DNA of 64,000 nt from Nemopilema nomurai. Its lineage: Eukaryota; Cnidaria; Scyphozoa; Rhizostomeae; Rhizostomatidae. The translations under genes and the position numbers were made by a program. The notes beneath the pieces were generated by a model. That model saw only the letters and a list, made by a program, of their open reading frames with translations, was not told where the DNA came from and ran no database searches. The DNA lies in contig ML133455.1 of NCBI GenBank assembly GCA_003864495.1, forward strand, positions 1,488,001 through 1,552,000, read 5' to 3'. Every line of letters begins with the position of its first letter. Position 1 is the first letter of the stretch. This document shows positions 12,901 through 34,416 of this stretch, in pieces.

Positions 12901-15900
12901 AAATTATTTTCAAAGAATGTGAACATATGACCCTTTTATCTGGAGTTAATGTCAAAAATTGTTAGATAAAGCATGCACCCGTAACAAAGTTCTGACAATT
13001 TTTCTGCATCCATTTTATCAACATTTTATCATTTTATCTCAGAAGATAGCAAATTCTCTCAAATAATTACACATTTATAATTATGTGATAACAAAGAAAC
13101 CTACATATGCCAAATTGGTGGAAGTTGGTCCATAATATTCCATACAGTGGATAAATGGGGCATAGACAGAGGCATTACCAGCAATGCTAATTGCACATGT
13201 CTAGAAAAGAAAGTGAAACTATGCTAGAAAAGGGAAGACATAGAGGTATAGTATAGCAGTACAGAATGGATTTGCAGCTTAGGTGACAATAAAATTTAGC
13301 TCTTGATGGAAATTTTCAATTCAACCAAGATTGTATCAGCAGAGATAATTGGTTACTATTATGGAAATTTCATTAATGTGGCACACAAGAAGAAGAATAT
13401 TGAACTCAATATGCTACATAGTTCCTATTAGAATTAGGCAATGGGATTTTATTTTATCAGTACAAGTTACTTTGTTACAGGAATGTTTTGGAATGTGACT
13501 TTTTATGACTTTAGGGAGAATAAGACTTGGGGCAAGGAAAATCTAATTCCATAAGTTCTTAAAACAGCCTTGGAGCAAAAATTTTATTTGATATTATCCC
13601 CTTGATATGATGTGATTACCTCAATTAGGTTACCCAGGCACTCGCTGGAGCCATGTTGGCAGTAAAATATCCATTTGCTTCCATACTGGTATTCCTAGAA
13701 AGCACAAGAAAGACATTCAGCTACAAAATAGGGTCACAAATAAAGTATTTTTAAGGTAAGATAAGCAATAATCAAAATGTATTTTAACATGCAAATTACA
13801 TGCAACTTTATCCATGAAATAAAAATCTTTTCCTGATCAGCAGAAAGTTATATCATATATCCAATCCCTTCCTTTGAACCATAAAATTTAAACTTAATAC
13901 TTTCCATCTGAATCAACCAGTCAATAAGAAGTTAAATTATTCTTTTAAAGATCAGGTGTTCTAAATTAAATGCTCCATATCAAATTTAGTTGCTGTTAAG
14001 CCAAAATGAAAAACAACTTCAATCAGTAAATCGGTCCAAAGTTCATTTTAACTTCCTTAAGAATAATTTCTTCTTGGTCAGATCCACAATATTTTCCCTT
14101 ACAAAAAACTTCATCAATGTTTGGCATTAAAATATAATGTGTAAAATAAAAATAAAAGCAATGAATCTTCAAAAAGTGGCTGCAAGTGTTACCTTACAAA
14201 CATACAAACTGATTCAACACAACTATACCTGTGCATTGCCATATGGAACTAAATCAACATTCAGAATTCCAGTTTTGTACAACTTGGTGAATGTGGGGTA
14301 CCACTGGTCTAGAATGAACTGCCTGCCATTGAAAAAAAGCATATAAGATTGTTGATTATCACTTAGTGTGGAAGATGCCTGAAAATAAAAATGTAAAATG
14401 ATTTAACTGCTCAAGTTAGTTTCAAGTATCCAACTTTTAAGAATGAACCCAATAGATAAAGAAACTAATCACACAAAGATATATAGGAACGCGAGATTTT
14501 GTTGTGCGGCGTTGCCTATCTTAATGAATTTCTGTGAGGACCTTCGGTTGACGAGTTGAAACTTTGATGTGGTCTTATTTAACATGCAGAGAACACAGAG
14601 TCAAAGGAGCTTCAGCAAGACGCGTGTTGACTTGAACTGGGGTTATCGTAACTGAAGAATTGAATCTATTTACACACATATATACTAAATGGATCATTCT
14701 AAATATAACTGAATGGCGCCAGGAAAACAAAGCATAGGTAGGGGGAGGCAAGGTGATGACGGATGATCAATGGAAAGGAAATGCCATGTGAGCAGAGCAG
14801 TGTTTTGATGCTGATGATCTCCCTGGTGATCAATGATGTTGATGTCGTAGTTGCCTGTTGGGAAATGCCTTGCGTGTTAGGTGGAATCGGTGTGTGATCA
14901 ATAGGCAGAAATGGGTGTGTGATTCGAGATGGAAAATAGGCCTAGGCAGTGTCACTACAGATATAGAGTCATTTGAAAGGAATCAGATGACAAGATAAAA
15001 ACAGATAAATAAAATTCAAATAAAGGGAAAAGTTCTGGAGCATGCAAAAAGTAGACTAAACGTATAAGAATGAAAAATAAATCAGTCATGCAAGATATAT
15101 GTGCTCTTTTAACTGGGCAGCAGATAAATAATTGCAATAAGTTGCTTCCAGTTTAAAAAACACAAAAAACCAAAAAAATTCATCAACAAAGTTGACAAAG
15201 CACCAGATTTTAGAGACAAAGAGTTTGGACTTTCAGCAAGTAATGCTAGCATGCTTGTTTAGTGTGACAGCGGTGGACTTCTAAGACAAGCTTTCAAGAA
15301 AGGTAAGGAAGTGGTCTGACAAATAAAGGGTCCTCTTTCAGAAAAAAATGAGGAGAATTAAAAAAACCAGGCTGATTGGAAAAGCATAGCCAAACTTTAT
15401 AGAATCAGACTCTATGTTCAATTTCTAGTCTTCTAATCACTATAAATACAGCTGTAGCAGTTTTAGATAAAACCCTTTCAGTATTGTCTAGTGGGTAGTG
15501 GAGTGTCATTCGTATTTTGAACTTTTAAAATAATCTGTGGGGGAGGGGTCTGGATAGGTTTGAAATAAGAAATAGGAGGTCAACACAAAAATAATTCATT
15601 ATAATATAAAGCCATAATATACATGAAAGAGTGGGTGCAAAGGACTTGTGCACCCCAGATAAGACACAGCAACCAGCCACTTCTGAAAACAAATGTAACC
15701 ATAAAAAAATGATACCAACATCTGATGATCAAAATCTTTTTCTTGCAAAAACAATTCCCTACCTGCAGTCTGGACACAATGCTTCATAGTAAAGGGTGAT
15801 TTTAACTGGTGCTGCATCTGGCTTGCTGATTTTGTTGTCAACCTTCCCAACCATTTCCTTGCTCTTCTCCCATCCTATTTGGCAATATTCCAAAACCTAT

Positions 15901-16483
15901 TTTACAAAAGAATATTGATTTATTTCATGAAACATGCTTTCGAAAAATTGCACCTAGTAGGATACTATGCATTAGAATTTAAAAACGTGCTCTTCTGGCA
16001 AAGAACGACATCTAGCCAGAACTAGTGTATATCTTAAAAACGGCTTGTCATATTAAGTTGAAACTTGGACTTTTTTCATTTCTTATTAGTACCTAAAAGT
16101 GGTCCAAAAATCAGTTAAATCTGAGATAGTGGGTTACATGGCCATGATGAATTGACATGGAATGACTCGGTATCCACATAATGGATAAGATTATCAAAAT
16201 CACTTATTCACTTTTGATACCTGTAATAATTATCTTAAGAACTTGGAGATTAACAGATTTAGAAAACTTTAATTACAATATGCTACAAAATGGTAAATGG
16301 CTGGCTGATGAAAATTTGGAACAGAGAGAAATCTTGATTTCTAACCTCGCACTCCTTTGCAGTTTCGACACTCTTGCACCAATATTTAGGATCGTTGCAA
16401 CCAGATGTTCCAGCCCATGGTTGAACGACAAAACCGTTTGCGACAGCAAGGCCAAAGAGGATCAGTATTGTGTACGGAAGCAT
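9997..16483 (-). CDS. IFI30: Gamma-interferon-inducible lysosomal thiol reductase (GILT family)
   Basis: GILT reduces disulfides of proteins entering the endo-lysosome. Coding exons on the minus strand, 5' to 3': 16346-16483, 15763-15896, 14229-14322, 13620-13694, 13105-13200, 11943-12023, 11335-11400, 9997-10125. They total 813 nt, giving 270 aa, and all junctions are GT-AG and in phase. Seen: a hydrophobic signal peptide (about residues 1-17); a cysteine-rich N-terminal segment (about 28-51); the active-site CXXC as C87-P-D-C90 within [10 protein letters not shown]; the family signature CQHGX2ECX2NX4C, complete and split across exons 4 and 5; and the conserved [10 protein letters not shown] block in exon 7. 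Length is normal for the family. The gene is head-to-head with TRIM23. A TATA box lies about 70 bp upstream of the ATG. The symbol is by family; strict orthology to vertebrate IFI30 is not shown. Confidence 0.93.
12255..12312. repeat. GC-rich repeat fragment in a GILT intron
   Basis: Reads GGGGGCAGTGGCG, then GGGGGCCTTGGCCCC and AATAATTTTT, in an AT-rich intron. It resembles the fragment at 6739-6790 and is probably the end of a dispersed repeat. Confidence 0.3.
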
Positions 16484-16908
16484 CTTTTGTCACTTGAAGG
16501 ATTCTTGCTACAGAGATATTGGGTAGCCAAAGTCACTGGGGCATGCGCTCGTTTTATATAGCGCCACGAAGGACGCTCACATGATCTTTGTAGCGTTGTT
16601 ATTGTCAATGTGACATACGCCAAATTTGACAATTAAATGCCTCGTGAAAGTCATCAGCCGCTCACATGTGACTTGTTTTTTTTAAAAACAATTGAACGGT
16701 ATTCAAACCGCATGATTTCCCAAGACCATTACACCCTTCTGCATGTTTTTGAAATTTGCTGCTAGTGTAAATACGCAGCGAAGCTGTTTATGTGCCCTGC
16801 GTAGGCACATTAAGGAGGCGCCGTTAAGGAGCAGGCATTTTTCCCGAGACCAAAACAAAAACATGGCCTTGCAGGTTGCACCAATGGACACGTTCACTTG
16901 ATGTCAAA
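16484..16908. promoter_or_regulatory. Shared intergenic promoter region, GILT / TRIM23
   Basis: Only 425 bp separate the GILT ATG (minus strand, 16483) from the TRIM23 ATG (plus strand, 16909), so both promoters must lie here or in the first exons. The GILT side has a TATA box. I see no TATA on the TRIM23 side, which would suit a TATA-less housekeeping promoter. No further factor site is claimed. Confidence 0.6.
16553..16560 (-). promoter_or_regulatory. TATA box of the GILT gene
   Basis: TATATAAA on the minus strand, about 70 bp upstream of the GILT start codon. This leaves room for a transcription start about 30 bp downstream and a short 5' UTR of roughly 40 nt. Confidence 0.6.
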
Positions 16909-19900
16909 ATGGCTTCGCTGCCATCTTCACCTGGCCCTAGCCTGTTGATTAATGCGAAGCCGAAGAATAGCAATGTAAGTTCCTATTTATGAAGCGAAAT
17001 CAGTATATTTGGCCCCGTACATACTAAAAACTCCAAAGAAGACAACGACGTTCAACTGGGGCTACGAAAAGGATCTAAAATACGCCCATCTCTATATGAA
17101 AGGTTTCACACGGTCACACTTAGTTCTCTGTGCCACTAATTTTTAGCATTAGTAAATAACTTTTTGTGCTATTAGCGAGGGTAATTGTTAGCTGTAAAAG
17201 GCAAGAGGCAAAGAATAATAAGAGAAAGTTATACTAAGTTGAATTATGCCATTTTATCACGGTTGATAACAAAAAAATTATTTGCAAATCAATAGACATT
17301 ATATGTAGGTAGAAAGTACCTCAAATCCTAGATTTGTACACATTCTTCTCAGAAAAAAGAGGATGTAGCATGTTGATCCCAACATTATGTTAAATTTTGC
17401 TCGACAGGAAATCCAGCCATCATTGTTTTTCTTTGATGTTGTTGCTCGTTCTCTCATGTTTGATTTCTTTGCTGATTTTTTTAAATGAAAAGTGCCTCTT
17501 CAATTCTTAATGATCCTGGCCGTAGAAGAGTAGGAAGCATGTGTTCTGATGTTCATCCCCAGAAAGATATTATGTTGATTTGTATCATACTTATATTTGC
17601 ATTAGACATCATTTGCATCAGGGTCTTAATCACTTGCAATTCTTACGTAGGCAATAGAATGTGGAATCTGTGAAGATGTTTTTATGTTACATGGAGACAG
17701 GGTTCCAAGACTGCTATCATGTGGACATTCTTTGTGCCATGATTGCCTTTCAAAACTCCCAGTCAGGGGTCAAGTGCTCCTTTGCCCATTCGACAGGGAG
17801 CCAACAAGTGTGGGGGACTCTGGCATCTGGGGCCTGAAGAAAAACTTTGCATTACTGGACTTGCTTGAAAGACTGCAACTGGACAGGAAGGAGCAGAAAG
17901 CTTTACATGATAATGAGGAGAAAGAAAACGAAAAAATTAGATGTGATGAAAACGAAAAGCATTTGGCTTCGCTTTATTGCCTAGTATGCTCCACTCATTT
18001 GTGCGAGGAATGCTCTAAAGCCTCACACTCAACAAAAACATTATCAAAACATAGAAGAGTTCCTCTTTGTGAGAAGCCCAAAGGTAAGCAAAGATACCAA
18101 ACATATCCAACAGCAGTTAACTACACTATATTAAGCTTACTATATCTGCAAAAACCTTCATACACGGTAAACAATGCACAAGTTTTATTTCAATTTTTCC
18201 ACCTATGGCTAAAGTGTCTAACTAAGAAAAATTGAATTACAAATTTGATCCATATAAATTCATTTTAGAACAAGTGCTTTGTGGTACAAAACTTTGCAAT
18301 AGCTAGAAATAGCGGAACCCATTTTTGCATAATAAAAGTTCTTTTTCATCTGACACTCCTCAGAGTGCGCAAATGTGGGGAAATAACAAACAGCTGACAC
18401 ATTAAACAGCCAGTTCGGGATTGAAAACATTAGGTTGAAGAGAAGATTATCTTTACTTTTATCATATATGCAAATCAACATCAAGCAAATTATATTTTTC
18501 CTAGGAAACCCATCATGCCACCTTCATCCAAGTCATGTTTTGGAATTCACATGCTTAGAAGACAGCTGCAGAGAGAACCCACTTATGTGTTACATTTGCA
18601 AAGACTATGGAAGGCATCAAGGACACAAACATTCATTACTGGAAACTGAAGCAGAAAGAGTGAGATCATCTGTCATAAGTGCCATCAAACATGTCAAAAC
18701 ATTTTACAATGAAGTTTCTGACTACACAAGAAGGCTTGTCAAGGTTGTTAATGAAATTGAAGGTATATTTTGCATTTTTCTGGTAGAATTTTGAAATATT
18801 TTGATAATCTAGTTTTTAACAAGCAATACATCAAATAAATTGTTTTAGAGTCAACTGATTTGTTGCTTGTATCACAGTCTTGTATCCAGAAGATAAGATG
18901 TTTATTGAGCTAGAGCAGAATCCATGAAACTAATATTATTTTTGGATGTTGTTTTTATCTTGCTAGGTAGTGTTATTGTTCGGGAAAATGAATCTGGTAT
19001 GTTTATCTCTGAAACCATTCTTGGGAGTGCAGAAGATGCAAGAAACAGAGTGAGAGCATACTTTGATGACTTAAGAGACACAATCAACAAACAAGAAGAG
19101 GCTGGCCTATCAGTTGTCAATAATTATGTGCGGGAAAAGCTGTGCAGTCTTAGACAACAGCAAGAGGACATCGCTGTCTTTATGTCTCAGGTAGCTAAAA
19201 ACAGCACTTACAATATATTTATATTTTTTACACTTTTTGTGCATTAGACTACATCAGCAGTGTGTAGCTGTAACAACAGAAGCTTATAGCGTGTTGCTGT
19301 TTATAAAGGCAAATGGCCCTTGAAATTAAAAAAGGATGTTTGTAGGCTGTTGTTCCAAGTTTTAAGCCCAACTTGCTAACACTTACTATGATGCTAATTA
19401 GACATATCACTTATATAAGCAGGCTCTTATATTGTAATTTATTGCACTTAACAATAACTGCATGTAACAGTTTGTATTTGCTCATTTTCTGTTAGATGTC
19501 AGCAGTGTGCTCTGAATGTCAAGCTTCAGTTCAAAAGAATGATGCAGAGGTATGATCACAATCGTTCCCATTCACTCCATTAGCTCAACAACACATTCTT
19601 GTCTTCTTCTCATCCATATTTCTTTTAAACACTTGATAACAGTATGAATTATTGCTACTTCTTGTTTATAGCTATTTATTTATCTTTGAAACCACAAGTT
19701 GAAGAACAGAAATCTGTTGCCAGTCAAACATTCAAGTTCTCAGTTTAATCCATAAAGTTATCCTACCTTGAACTAAATCAAGAACAAGATCTTCGTTTCC
19801 CATATTTTCCCACAAAAACAAATCACTATTAATTATAAGTGAAAAGAAACAGATAGATTCAATCAGTACCTTAATAAACACATGCAGCTTATAGAAGACT

Positions 19901-22217
19901 ATGGTTGTGCCAAGTTCAGGTGTGGCGTCATTTTTGGCACCAGGCCCCTTCTCTGGCCATTTTAACTGTCGTCAGTATGACTTTAAATAACGATGTACGT
20001 ATACGTATACTATAAGAACGTAGGGATAAGAACGAAGTAATTGATGACACTGCATGATTGGCATGGCGTATTACCACACCCTCCGCTACACGCAGGTAAT
20101 TCAAGCTCGAGCAAGTGTCCTGAGCTTGCTAAGCACAGTTCAAGAGCAGCAACGCCAATTCGTCGATCTAGCTGAACTATGCAACGAAGGGCCAGGCATA
20201 CCTGTGGCCTTCACCAAAGACAACAGGGTGCACATAGGCCCAAAGATGGAGATGAGAGTCGTTGCTTTGGGACTGGACAATGCTGGCAAAACATCGATCT
20301 TATTCAAACTGAAGCAAGACGAGTTCGTGTCTACAATAACTACTATAGGTCAGTATACTGTCATCGTTATACAAGCCTGTTTCCAAAGCATCAGAGCAAA
20401 AGGGGTTGTGGGCAAAAAGGGCACTGTTTTATGGGAGTATGTGTTCGATTGGATGTTCAGCTATTTTTACGGCTTTCCTCGACTCCTTGACTCCCTAATT
20501 CTTCTACAAATGCACAATCGTCCCATAATAATATAAAGTTGTTTATGCAATCCCAGTTGAGATTTTTGATCAGACAAACGCAAGCAAAGCGACTGCAAAT
20601 TAGAATACCCATTGGATACTTTAAGTCCATGGCCACTGCAAATAAAGCAAAACGATAAAATGGTCCACACTCTGAGATAGTTGATGAAGATTGAAGCAGG
20701 ACAGAGCAAGTCATTTGATAATGAAACATTGATGTGCATGAAGGTCACATGACGTCATCTGCGCTGTTCTGACACTGGGCAGAATACAGAGAACCCCCCG
20801 TTCTGGCTCTGAGGTCTCAAACTCTTTTCACACTGAGCATAGGGTCATAAACTTTAAACTTGGATTAAAATGTTTCCATTCAAGTGTTAGTGTCGGTATT
20901 TGATTCCGTTTTTGTCAAGCCGTTTTTGTATGATATCCATTGCCATTCGTTTTTCTACCATCTTGAAGTTCCTCCTTTCGGTACAAGGAAACAGCAACGT
21001 TTGGTAGCAAAGCCATGGTGAATACGTCATAGAGGTGAAAATCTACTTGCATAGGAATTAAGAGGTTGTGTAATATACTGCTTGCTTGACTTGGTTTTAA
21101 AATATTCCAGGCTTCAATGTTGAGGTGATCGAGCATAAAAGTATGAAATTCACAATTTGGGATGTCGGAGGGCTTCAGAAGCTTCGACCCCTGTGGCGAC
21201 ACTACTACCTGAACACACAAGGTATTCCTAAAGTCTATTTCCTAAAATCCTTCCTCATTTCTAACAACATTCGATACCTTACTATTTATGGAAGCACCTC
21301 CGTTTTCTTGTTGATCCCTTCAAGTATTCATTAATTCAATGAAGGAGCACGGGGGCTTGGGGCTACTACCCTATAAAGATAAAATTCGATTCGATCTCAG
21401 TCATAAAGATATTCTAGAAAATATCAAAACAAGGTTTCTCCTGTCTTCTCCATAAATCTATAGTCATCTCGCACTCACCAGCTCTTCAGTGTATCAATAT
21501 TCCCATTCACTGCATGGATCACCACAAGAGACTCTGTTTGATGACCACTGTCCATTAATGACATGTCCCTTACTGACATGTCCCTTCTTTTTAAGCTGTC
21601 ATCTTTGTCGTGGACAGCTCTAACAGAGAAAGAGTGAACGAGGCCCATGAAGAGCTTGCCAAGCTGATGGCTGAAAAGAGGCTGAAAGATGCCTTGATTT
21701 TAGTATTTGCAAATAAACAGGTTGGTGGTGCAATTGCTGTTAATGAATATTGCCTGAATATTTCATTATGTTGCATAGCATATTAACGTAAAATCTAGGG
21801 TTAAGTTCATTGTTAAAAGAGACGCCTGTATTACTAATGACAAATGCTTTGCAGTTTTGGTCTTAAGTGATTTATGTTGTACTTGTAACTATTCATTAAC
21901 TGTTTAAAAACGAATGAGGGTGCAGGTCATTTGCCTCTCCTCCCTCTGGGAGGCTTAGTGGAGATGGGGTACTAAATTTAGCATCTGCGGTGTAATTATG
22001 GTATGAATTTGCTGCCATCTAACAGTGTTTATTCACTTTTGAAAAGGACGTTGCAACTTCACTTAGCGTCGAGGAACTCTCAGAAAGACTTGGTCTTCAT
22101 AAACTGTGCTGCGGCAGAAGTTGGAACATTTTAGGATGCGATGCCCACACAGGAAGAGGCCTACACGAAGGACTTGATTGGATGGCACGCCAGCTAATGT
22201 CCGAATTCGCCTCGTAG
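16909..22217 (+). CDS. TRIM23: TRIM23: RING/B-box E3 ligase with C-terminal ARF GTPase domain
   Basis: TRIM23 (ARD1) is a ubiquitin ligase fused to an ARF-family GTPase; in vertebrates it acts in autophagy and antiviral signalling. Coding exons: 16909-16974, 17651-18083, 18505-18762, 18967-19190, 19496-19549, 20096-20348, 21111-21221, 21596-21720, 22047-22217. They total 1695 nt, giving 564 aa, against about 574 in human; all junctions are in phase. Seen: RING with C26/C29, C46-G-H48, C51/C54 and C67-P-F-D70; B-box 1 from C120; B-box 2 from C171; a coiled-coil-like stretch; and an ARF domain with P-loop GLDNAGKTS (404-412), switch TTIG (427-430), WDVGG (446-450) and NKQD at the exon 8/9 junction. 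Odd: the residue after WDVGG, Gln71 in ARF1, is Leu451. The start was chosen because the first exon joins in phase to the RING exon. Confidence 0.95.
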
Positions 22218-23329
22218 TTTACTGATGTCTTTATGTATTTATGGATAATAGCAAAACTCTTTTTGCATTTTGACACAGGAAAAATGTGCTAGCTGATGCA
22301 GTTTGGTTAAATGATACATTTATTAAGCAAAAAATTTTTTTAAAATCTTCGATAAATTTCAGCGGAAGCTTTTTTGTTGGCGTTTGAGATTTCCTTTTTA
22401 ATCTATGAAGCAGGATGTGTCCAACATGGAGAAAAAGGGGCTTTCTCAAATAATTCTATGGGTGTAAGCGGGAAATAGAGCTTTGAAAGGAGGTAAGAGT
22501 TAGAAAAATGTTTCGTGCTGCAAAATCTCAAAACTGCACTAAGAAGGGGGGATATCATCTTAAATACGTTGCACTTTTATCACTCGACACTTCTCAGAGT
22601 TTGCATACGTCGGAATTGACCGAAAACTGGCAGAATGAATTATGAAAGTCTAAATTCGCACACACGTTGTAACGCAAATACGTTTAAAGAACTTTTGATA
22701 AGCAAATGGGAAATTATTCAGAGCATACTTGGTTGACCGTTGTCCACTTTAATACGTATTGTCTGGAATTAATTAAGTCTTTGAATTATCTAGGAATTAA
22801 TTCAGTCTTTTTACGAAAGAAACTTGGAGAGTTTACCTTAAAGCCGTCTCCTTCAGTAAATTCCTATTTCCCTTCGTGCCTCTTCTCTCCATTTTAACAC
22901 ATTGCTTCAACTGCCTCATTGCTTTAACTCAGTTTAACTCATTGCTTCAAAGTCAAGATAGTGCTGAATTATTATGAACTGGTCCTTAGTTGATTGTAAT
23001 CATCCTTTATGAAATTCAAAGTTTCTTGAGGTTTCCGCTCTTCTTTTCCGAGTTTTCTTCTACTGTTTCTAAGATTCCCTTTCAATTGCAAAATAAAAGC
23101 TCAACCAAAAATATCCTAAGTGATAAAGTGCACTGACCTGAATTTGAGGAGAATGGATAGAACCCGTCAAACATCCAGAGAACAACAATCCAAAGAAAGC
23201 GTGTAAATTTCATCTATATCCCACTCCTGTCACCGATTAAATTTCTTCGTAAGACAGCTCCGAGATAAATGATCGGCACGAATTCAGCTTGGCACCAAAC
23301 GCAGATGTGATTTTCTCAAACGTTTATCA
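22218..23329. other. Intergenic, TRIM23 3' flank
   Basis: Probably begins with the TRIM23 3' UTR. No canonical AATAAA is seen close to the stop codon; the nearest is at about 23090. A degenerate direct repeat around TTAACTCATTGCTTCAA occurs three times near 22890-22960. No gene seen. Confidence 0.5.
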
Positions 23330-23830
23330 CTGATGACTTGCACAGCTATGCCTTACACGAAATTACTATATCATCATCCAAATACACAACGCAAATTTGT
23401 CATTGCAAACCACTTAAAACGAGTTGCCTCATCTTTTTGAATGCGTAGCTTGCATTAACAAAGCCCTAAATAGTGACCTAGAGTTCAAAATTACCCAGTC
23501 CAGTATAAAAACAGGTTTATCGTGTTGCTGACTCCACAGAAACTTGCAATAACCTGAAGCAATATCAAGGGTTGTAAAGCAACATACATCACCCAAGGAA
23601 TCCGGTACGTGGCATTGGACAAATTTCCTTCCCAGTGTTAGAACTGAGTTTCCTAACCAATGATTGTGAACACGTGCTGTTTCAAGCCTGAATTATACCC
23701 TTATCTAGCATGTTTTGTCCTCGTCTACCAGTTCCAGTCGACTCTGAGGGATTCTATAAGGGCATTGCCTAAAAAGAGAATCACTACCCTTATTTATAAG
23801 CCGCTTCAAAATCAGAATCTTTGGTCGTAA
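23330..23830 (-). mobile_element. Decayed Ty3/Gypsy reverse transcriptase
   Basis: Minus-strand translation, across several frames, gives the classic Ty3/Gypsy order. MLDKGIIQA lies near 23712-23686, FTTLDIASGY near 23600-23570, then NASYAFKKMRQLVLSGL, then VYLDDDIVIS near 23395-23366. In-frame stops and frameshifts separate these blocks, so the element is dead. A weak protease-like stretch may continue to about 24260. No LTRs or primer-binding site were identified. It is a relic, assigned from motif order only. Confidence 0.7.
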
Positions 23831-25792
23831 AAACCTCTAGAGACTTGATTAGAAACTCAGGCAATAGTAATTCTACATGTTCCGAAATGCTACATTCAGA
23901 CAAGAAGAGAAATGACATCTCAACTCACCTTTGCCATTATGGATATTGCCTTTGTGCTCTACTTCAAAAAATATCACGCAAGTACCTGCAAATATTCGAA
24001 CTAGAAAAACATCAGCAAAACTTCCATAGAAATCTGTCCTTGTTATCATTTGCTATACAACGAGCTGGAAAGAGAAAATAATATTTAGTTACCTCGAACA
24101 ACGGCTAAGCAAGGACAGTACTTTTCCATCCATTCCTAGAAGCAACAAGATGTGTTTTGCTGCACACAGGCATGTCTAAGTCTCTAATGATCGTGCAGGA
24201 ACCTTGCTTGGGCACTTACGGACACTGAAAGGAATGGCCTATCATGACTTGGATGTAACCCAATTCTAAGCTAGCACTCTGCTTAACTAAGAAAACAGCT
24301 TTCAGCAGCAAAGATTCTTATAGTCAAGTACGACATAACTATCTAGAATACACAAGCTTAATATTTGAAACCCAAATCACAAACAATTTTCATGGACCAT
24401 TCTTAGTAAGAATGTTGGTAGGATCTTTCAATGGTCTTTATTTTGAACACCATTTCTAAAGGAGGCTTCAAAGTCTAGAGTATTGACGAGCAAAAGTATT
24501 GTTCAAACTTGTGCAACACTTATTTTTGGTACTTCATATATCAAACAAATTTCTCGCTAATGAATTAAATCATTGGAAGGCTTAATACCATTGAGACCCT
24601 GAGGCTTCAGTCTTTTTCAGAATGGAATAGCGAAAAAGACAGAATAAGATACGATTGAAACTACAATGATAACTTTCATTTTGTGTCCTTGCCTCTACAC
24701 ACCTCGTGTGGAGATAATTTGGGATTAATTGTAGTCATCTAACTGAGAATACGAGTCTCCCGTGTTCACAAGGGCGTCGTTAAGGGTGTGGGAGCACAGG
24801 GGTATTAAACCTTTTGCTGTCAGCACAATAAGGTTTAGTCGGCAAATGATGAAATTTTGCGACTGTTTTGTTCTACTTTCGGCGCATTTTCAATACCAAG
24901 CTTGAAGAATTATTGCATGGAGGTTAATTTAAAGAAATAAACATTATAATGCTAAGGACATTCATATTCATTGCGTTATGTTTGTTGGTGCTTCTAAGTG
25001 TGGCGTCTTTTAAGATTTGCCAATAATATAGAATGGGGGCTCAAAGTTTATAAATAAGCCACGCCCTTTTTACGACCACGCCCCGAAGTCACACCCATTT
25101 GTCGGCAAATCTTAAATTAGTACCAGGAGTGAAAAGCGAAAGGAGAATTGTAGAAACAGCATAAAATAGATGGCAAAAAGTGAAGAGGATGAATTGACAG
25201 TTTCCATACCAGTTGCAGCTTTCTTGGGGGCAACCAACGAGGACCTAGAAACTATGGCTGGAAACACAAGATAGTGCCATGGTGCTACAGAGAATGCTCC
25301 CGGTGAGTTGAGAAAATTTTCCATTTTATTATGATTTATTCTTAACTTCTATTACAATGTAACATTATACCTGAACACATCAGGGAAAGAGGAACCAATT
25401 GCAAACCGTTTTCAACAGCTGTCTAGATGCCCTCAAGACATTTACCAAAAGTAGACTACTTATAGGTCTTTATCGCTTTATATTCGGACTGTCTTCATAA
25501 TTGCATACCTTGAATATGATTATAAACATAAATATATGTGTATATGTTTGTATATTTGATCAACTGTCGGAATAAATTCTTCAAAACTGTTATCTTTCTG
25601 GATCTGAAGATTTTAAACCTATCAGTTAGATAATGATAGACTTAAAACTTTCAGAACAATGAGTGAACAGATCTTGCAACAAAATCAACAAAAACAAATT
25701 CACCTACGCAATCTAAGCATTTGGACATAAACTTGACATTATTGAAGCGAATAAAAACAAATATAACTTTTCACTATACGTTAAATTGAGGA
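23831..25792. other. Intergenic between Gypsy relic and membralin
   Basis: No gene supported. The left part may include further retroelement remains. The right part, just beyond the membralin stop codon, should contain its 3' UTR; minus-strand AATAAA-type hexamers occur near 25325-25345. Around 24770-25100 a GC-richer segment with CCACGCCC-type motifs looks repeat-derived. Confidence 0.45.

Positions 25793-34416
<8,624 letters not shown>

Noticed and set aside
16703..16897. 64-codon minus-strand frame in the GILT/TRIM23 promoter
   Set aside because: It lies between two well-defined start codons and has no similarity or splice support.
20054..20095. Upstream extension of the TRIM23 exon 6 reading frame
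   Set aside because: The sequence before 20096 is intron; the acceptor at 20094-20095 gives the correct phase and restores TRIM23 similarity.
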